From NCBI GenBank assembly GCA_905250075.1, contig CAJNOP010000516.1:62001-126000 (forward strand): a DNA stretch of 64,000 nt, read 5' to 3'. The notes beneath the pieces were generated by a model, which saw nothing but the letters and a program-made list of their open reading frames with translations, had not been told where the DNA came from and made no database searches. Source of the DNA: Rotaria sp. Silwood1. Lineage: Eukaryota; Rotifera; Eurotatoria; Philodinida; Philodinidae. Each line of letters starts with the position of its first letter. The first letter of the stretch is position 1. Both the position numbers and the translations under genes were made by a program. This document shows, piece by piece, positions 58,974 through 64,000 of this stretch.

Positions 58974-60556
58974 TTATCGACCTTGTCTTTGTTCGATTCG
59001 ATTATAATGTTGAACTATATTAATATATGAATTTGTTGTTTGAAGTTGTTTATATGAATCAAACATTCTATAGAAAAATAAAATAAAAGTTTAAAGTTGC
59101 AAACTTTTTTTCTTTTTCTTTACATAAATTCAGTTAATCTTGTTAACCATGGATGTAAACCAAGTGCACTTTTAATTGGTCCAATAATTAGAGCTAAATT
59201 AATTTCTGGAATGTTTGATAATTCTATGAATGAATTAAAATAATAAAAATAATTTTAATATGGTTGTTTTTTTTTTTGTGTTTTTATTTTTACTTGTATA
59301 ACAATGATCAATTGTTTCAATTTGAATAGAATCTGGATTTATTTCATTTTGTTTGACTTGTTGACAAAGTTTTTGTGTTACTTTAGTTAATGTTTGACTA
59401 CAATCGCTGAGCGATAGAAAATGAATTGTTGGTAATGGAAGAGATGATTCTACTAGAATATATATATATAGAATGATTTAATTAAAATGTTATTTGAATA
59501 TGTCTATTATATATTCATAAAGCTCTTATTATTATTATAAATTTGGTCATTACTTAGTACTACGTGAGATTAGACAAAACCTAGAAAGGTTTTTTCTCAT
59601 GCGCTTTTCTTTTGTCATTATGAATCTTATCCTGAAATTTTGTACCTTTGGCACAGTATTTATAAAAAAAGGAAAAAACAAGTTTTGACCTAAACCTTTG
59701 CCGATAGTAAAAAAATTCGATGTAGCGACCATAACTCCAAAATAGCAGCGGATGAAGAATAATCCTTCTAGATTTCTCTTGATCTCGACAGACCGTACGC
59801 ATGGCTAAGTCTCATCTCTTATGTTGTGTATTTTGACTCACACGTAGAAATATGCACGACCGGGACCGAGGCCAAAAAGTGGAATTTTACTGGGGCCAAA
59901 AAAGTTGGTCCCGCACATCTCTACTCATAAGATACTGTTTTTATGTATCAAGTTGCTGTTGAATTCGAACTATGTGCATTATGTAGGCTCAAATGAACTA
60001 TAAATAGATCGATAGTTTACTATCACTAATAAAATAATACTTATTGATAACATCTATTTATGAATACTACTTAAATATAGTATTTTCATTTTTTCAAATA
60101 ATATACATTACCTTTTTTATCATATGTATGAATAAAATCCATAATTGAAGCTTCACGAGTTTTGATATAACCTTAAAAAAAAAACCAACAACGTATTATT
60201 TTTAATTTAAATCATTTCTTATTGTTACCTTCATAATCATAAATAATCAAATGTTGAATATTTAATTTTCGAAAAAATACTATTGAATTAACAATAAATT
60301 TCCATAAATCAATATCAGGAATTCGTTCATTAATAATTAAAGCAAGAACATCTGTTGATTTATTAAATTGTATTTTATCAAATTGATCATTATTTATATT
60401 CCAAGAATCATTTCGACTAACATCAATATTAACCGTTATAGTATAACGATTTCGACTTATAAATTGAATAATACATCTATGAAACCATTGTGTTATATTT
60501 AACAACCATAGAAATATTGCTATTATAAATCGATATAATATTAATATAGTTTTCAT
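58974..60556 (-). CDS. NUS1: NUS1/Nogo-B receptor: cis-prenyltransferase regulatory subunit
   Basis: Five minus-strand exons (60229-60556, 60112-60171, 59294-59452, 59124-59223, 58974-59067) join to 246 aa. With DHDDS it makes the dehydrodolichyl diphosphate synthase of the ER, which supplies dolichol for N-glycosylation. The start MKTILILYR leads into a membrane segment (FIIAIFLWLLNITQWF). The cis-prenyltransferase-like fold has FRKLNIQHLIIYDYEGNNK-type strand/loop and, near the end, LALIIGPIKSALGLHPWLTR followed by LTEF. The C-terminus EQRQGR has the R-x-G motif required in this subunit family. The catalytic Asp site of true synthases is absent, as expected. An upstream in-frame ATG at 60592 is possible. 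Intron 2 (659 bp) has a small transposon. Confidence 0.88.
59845..59923. mobile_element. 79-bp hAT-like MITE in the NUS1 intron
   Basis: Ends TAGAAATATGCACGACCGGG and, inverted, TAGAGATGTGCGGGACC. Flanks CTCACACG and CTCATAAG agree at six of eight positions, compatible with an old 8-bp duplication. Non-coding. Confidence 0.55.
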
Positions 60557-60718
60557 CTTAAGAAATATATAGAAATAAATGTCAGAGCACAAGTAAAAAG
60601 ATGATGTAATCTTGTGAAATATTTTGTTTTTTTTTTAGTTTAGTAATATTTATACAAAAAGAAAAGAAAAAAAAAGGAAAGTAGTACAGATAGGAAAAAA
60701 AAGAAAACAAAGATTGAT

Positions 60719-63700
60719 TTAATGTTTTCGTCGTCGATCATCATATTTTTTTGTTGATTTCGTATATTCAGAATATTGATCATAATTAGAAGATTTTTTC
60801 TTTTTTTGTGAACGTGATTGAGATGAATTTGATGATGATGATGAACGACGACGATGTTTTTTATGATGATGATGATGTTTTTTATTTTTATGATCATGTG
60901 ATGAAGATGATGATAATACTGGACTTCTATCTCTAGTAGATTTTTTGTCTTTACTTTTATTTGATTTATTATCATCATCAACATTTTTATTTGTAGATTT
61001 TGTTAAATTAATTGAAACTAAAATAAAATAATAAATTTTATTTGTTGTTGTTCTTTTTTTTTTGTATGATAACGATTGCTTATTAGTAGAAAATTTTTAA
61101 AAGTTTGATATATTTCTATAAGGTTTACTATATACTAGACTTTTGTCCAAACATCCTTATTAACTCATTCGCGGCGGGTTTTTTTTTGGTGAGAAATGGA
61201 TGTGGGTGTAGTAACAAAGACTCACACCGACATCCTCCTTAGATACTGTTATCAAATTGCACTTGGAAGCATATTCATACGGAGCATATACTGAAAAACC
61301 TTACCGTCCCATATATGGGACACCCGCCGCGAATGGGTTAAATATATTAATGAGTGTAAGCTAATATATATATATATATATATTCTATATTAATATTGTT
61401 TCATGACATCTTACTTACCTTCTTCTGCACAAGAAGGAAAAAGCGAAAATGTCGTACTTCAAGACGACTATGTCATAACTGTGCATCAGATCTGTTTAGC
61501 TATTTCATGTCTCCTATCGACCTGTGTTACAGTATATTAGTCGGAATCCAGCCTGTGTAAGTCTATCTGACAATAAAGTCCAAATACTTCACCGTACTTC
61601 AACTTTAAAAATAAAATGAAGTATTTGGGCTTTAAAGTGAGGATGACTTATGTAAGCTGGACTCTGCTAATATATCGTAACACAAATCGATAGGAGACTT
61701 GAAATAGCTAAACAGATCTGATACACAGTTATGGCTTAGTCTGAAAGTACAGCACTTTCGCTTTTGCTACTAGCAGATTTTCAATTATCCAAAAATTCAC
61801 TGACAGAACTTTTGATTTGTACATAACTATTTATTGTTAATGCGTGTCGATAATAAGAGATGATTTATCGTTATATATCACAATTAGTTTGAAAGAAAGG
61901 AAAAAAAAAGTTATTTTCAATTCAGCAGTAGACGTCAACTTTGCAAATCTTATAATGCTCGTCACGTTATATCAAATCTCATTGAATTTTATTCTCAATA
62001 TTCGTGCTATCTTTTTTCACATAGATTTACACTCTCGATCCTATACTTAAATGCGAATGATTCCATATGATCAAAAGGAAATATATCGATTCGTTCACTC
62101 TACTTATATAGATGAATTTAGTCAAAATAAAAATTGAACAATGTAGAAGATTAATCATTTTTGATCATAATAAAGTAATTCTCTTGTTTATCTTTCTCTA
62201 CCTATTTTCCAGATATTTTTCACATGATTTTGACAGATATACATGTTATAGGCAGTTGCTCCTTTTACAATAATTAAGATCAAAGTATTAAACATAGCGA
62301 ATAAATAAATAAATCTAGAAAATTTTTCTGTAAAGAAATTTTGTTTTTTTTTGCATTTCCTTTACAAGTTTAAAATTGGTTTTTGTTGTCAAAGGCGACT
62401 ACACTTGCGCAATCAATTATCAATAGAAAATAGATTTATAAAGGCAACAAACATTATCAAGCAAAGATATTTTTATAGAAATCTTCGATTTATAGATTAT
62501 CAATACTTTTATCAGATGAGCCAAAAAAAAAAATTTTTTCTAATACAAAACATATTTTCTAACTCAATTAAATCTTAGAATTGTGTAGATTATTAATCTA
62601 ACTAATAAATTTATCTAATTTACCATTATCTTGTTTTATTGATGTTCGAATAGGTGATTTCTTCATTACAGTTATATCTATAGTCGATTGAATTTCTGTA
62701 TTATCATCATCATCATCATCAGAATCAGATCCAGAAAAGCCTAGAATATAAAAATAGAAAATTTAAATAAAAAATTTTCAATTACTTTGTATAAGACTTG
62801 AAAGTCCTGAAGCTTTTCGAATAACAGGTGTTGATAATTCAGCTAAACAAAATAATATTTTTCATTTAATATAAATGATCCAAAAAAAAAAATAGAAGAA
62901 GAAATTCATTTACCTTTACAATTTAAATAAATTTCTTTAGCAATAGATGCTAATTCTTCATTTGTTACTTCAAGTAACAATTCTGTCAATGTACGACGTA
63001 ATTTAATCATCTATTAAGATGACAAAAAAAAAATTAACTATTAAAATTACATTAACAACAAAATTTTCTCTTACAAATTGTTCTTCTTTATCTATTTGAT
63101 CATCTTCGATGAATGTCGTCGTCGTCGTCGAATTCGATGGTGATGATGGTGAATGTGTTCGTCTCGGAATTGCACTTACATTTAGCTGTTGTTCAGTCGA
63201 TTTGTCATCATCCTTTGAAATGTTAGAAGAAAATAAGATGATATGAAACACATTGTTCTTTTTTTAAATGTCCAATCACAACAACCCACAAAGCGGCTCC
63301 GTCGAGTGACAATTGGTGTTGAAGAAATCAATATTGAATTTGGTTCTTCATCTTCATTTTGTTCAATTTCTTCATCAATATTGTCGTTGTCGTTGTCGTC
63401 GTCATCATCATCATTGAATCTTGTTGTTGATTCGTGGAATTTTTCATTGGTATTCGTCTCATTTTCATCATCTTCTTCATCATCATCATCATCATCATCA
63501 AATTTCTTTTTTTTTTTTTTTAAAATAATTTTTTTTTTTTTAATTAAAAAAAAAAAAAAACTTACAGAAGAAGAATCATTTAATAAATGACTATTATCAT
63601 TACTACTTGTATTTTGCATTTTTTTTTCTTTTTCTTTTTCGATTCTACCTAATTCATCTCGAAGCCAAGCGGGAATTTTTCGTCGCTTTGCATTCACATT

Positions 63701-63747
63701 ACTACCACTTGGAATATTGATCATTGTTGATACGGGTGGTTCAACAA
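60719..63747 (-). CDS. PNISR-like splicing-associated SR protein, 5' end beyond window
   Basis: Seven minus-strand exons (63566-63747, 63290-63505, 63075-63212, 62914-63010, 62786-62842, 62624-62740, 60719-61017) join in frame to 367 codons; the first exon starts in mid-codon after a TATAG acceptor, so the gene continues past 64000. PNISR is a nuclear-speckle protein with an RS-rich tail. Family marks: RRKIPAWLRDELGRIEKEKE (PNISR: IP-W-[IL]-R-E-GL-x-K-E-K), an Asp/Glu-rich block, then RTLTELLLEVTNEELASIAK (PNISR: L-TEILLDVTDEE-x-x-x-AK), SGLSSL, SGSDSDDDDDD, and a tail with RDRSP, poly-Ser, poly-His and Lys/Arg runs. It is shorter than the vertebrate protein (805 aa). The last intron (1606 bp) holds two transposon-like repeats. 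Confidence 0.82.
61164..61337. mobile_element. 174-bp TTAA-flanked MITE (piggyBac-like)
   Basis: TTAA stands on both sides (61160-61163 and 61338-61341). Ends are CTCATTCGCGGCGGG and, inverted, CCCATTCGCGGCGGG. Near the right end is the palindrome CCCATATATGGG. The TTAA target and size fit a non-autonomous piggyBac-type element. It lies in the last PNISR intron. Confidence 0.8.
61431..61778. repeat. Foldback repeat in the PNISR intron, ~160-bp arms
   Basis: The segment ending near 61591 (CAAATACTTCA) is an imperfect reverse complement of the one starting near 61618 (TGAAGTATTTGGG). Examples: CAGATCTGTTTAGCTATTTC on the left and GAAATAGCTAAACAGATCTG on the right. The spacer is about 26 bp. 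Divergence is roughly one base in eight or ten, so it is older than the mariner insertion. Confidence 0.8.
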
Positions 63748-64000
63748 CTATAATAATATTAAAGTTTAGATTAATTTTAAGAGAATGACTCTCTCTCTCT
63801 CCTCTAAGATAAAAGCATTGTGCATAGACTTATGATTAGATAATCAGAATTTCTCTTTTAGCACATGAAAAGGCATTGCCACTGTTTCAGAAGGTAGAAT
63901 TTTAATAGAGCTCATCAAATCATATTTTACTACAACCTATTGTAGATGTCTTCGAAAATTTAATAGCTACATACAAACAAATAAACCTATGTTCTTTAAT

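Noticed and set aside
60640..60984. 114-aa minus-strand frame rich in Met/Ile/His
   Set aside because: It is a wrong-frame reading of the last PNISR exon, which is supported by splicing from six upstream exons.
63243..63590. 115-aa plus-strand poly-Ser frame
   Set aside because: Antisense of the Asp/Glu-rich PNISR exons.

Overview
The window looks like nuclear DNA of a bdelloid rotifer. The evidence is AT-rich DNA, very short introns (mostly 50-80 bp, GT..AG), arginine ADP-ribosyltransferase genes carrying C-terminal TPR repeats of the bdelloid type, and several transposon families. This assignment is inferred from gene content; no marker gene fixes the species. A run of ten N at 39327-39336 is an assembly gap, so the left and right parts may not be truly adjacent.

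Left part. At 0.5-4.8 kb two ART-TPR genes lie head to tail. The first has lost one glutamate of the catalytic E-x-E pair and the second keeps R-S-E-x-E. A third, decayed ART-TPR copy lies on the minus strand at 8.2-10.0 kb. A two-exon UDP-galactopyranose mutase follows (13.2-14.8 kb), then a retinoblastoma-family pseudogene (17.9-18.6 kb).

Mobile part. From 20.6 to 32.6 kb everything except one insertion lies on the minus strand: a small cold-shock-domain gene, an RPA70-like ssDNA-binding protein gene, and a large Helitron polyprotein (zinc fingers, HUH Rep, Pif1-type helicase, endonuclease/exonuclease/phosphatase domain, OTU cysteine protease). A young Tc1/mariner-type element with 137-bp terminal inverted repeats and TA duplications has cut the Helitron ORF at helicase motif V. 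Upstream of the Helitron lies about 5.8 kb of a ~185-bp satellite, flanked by a direct repeat.

Right part (after the gap). Host genes, most of them recovered by joining short exons: calcineurin B (170 aa, four EF-hands), an achaete-scute-type bHLH factor tail-to-tail with it, two tandem stomatin genes that share a nearly identical exon, a class-C-like seven-helix receptor, and then a minus-strand run of Ashwin, NUS1 (cis-prenyltransferase regulatory subunit) and PNISR (splicing-associated SR-like protein, cut by the window edge). Introns and spacers here hold small non-autonomous elements, including a 70-bp hAT-like MITE with a perfect 8-bp target duplication, a TTAA-flanked 174-bp element and two long foldback repeats.

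The most unusual points are the inactive/active ART pair that a 52-bp intron would fuse in frame, the Helitron with RPA-like and cold-shock neighbours on the same strand, and the satellite whose units carry splice-site-like signals on the Helitron strand.
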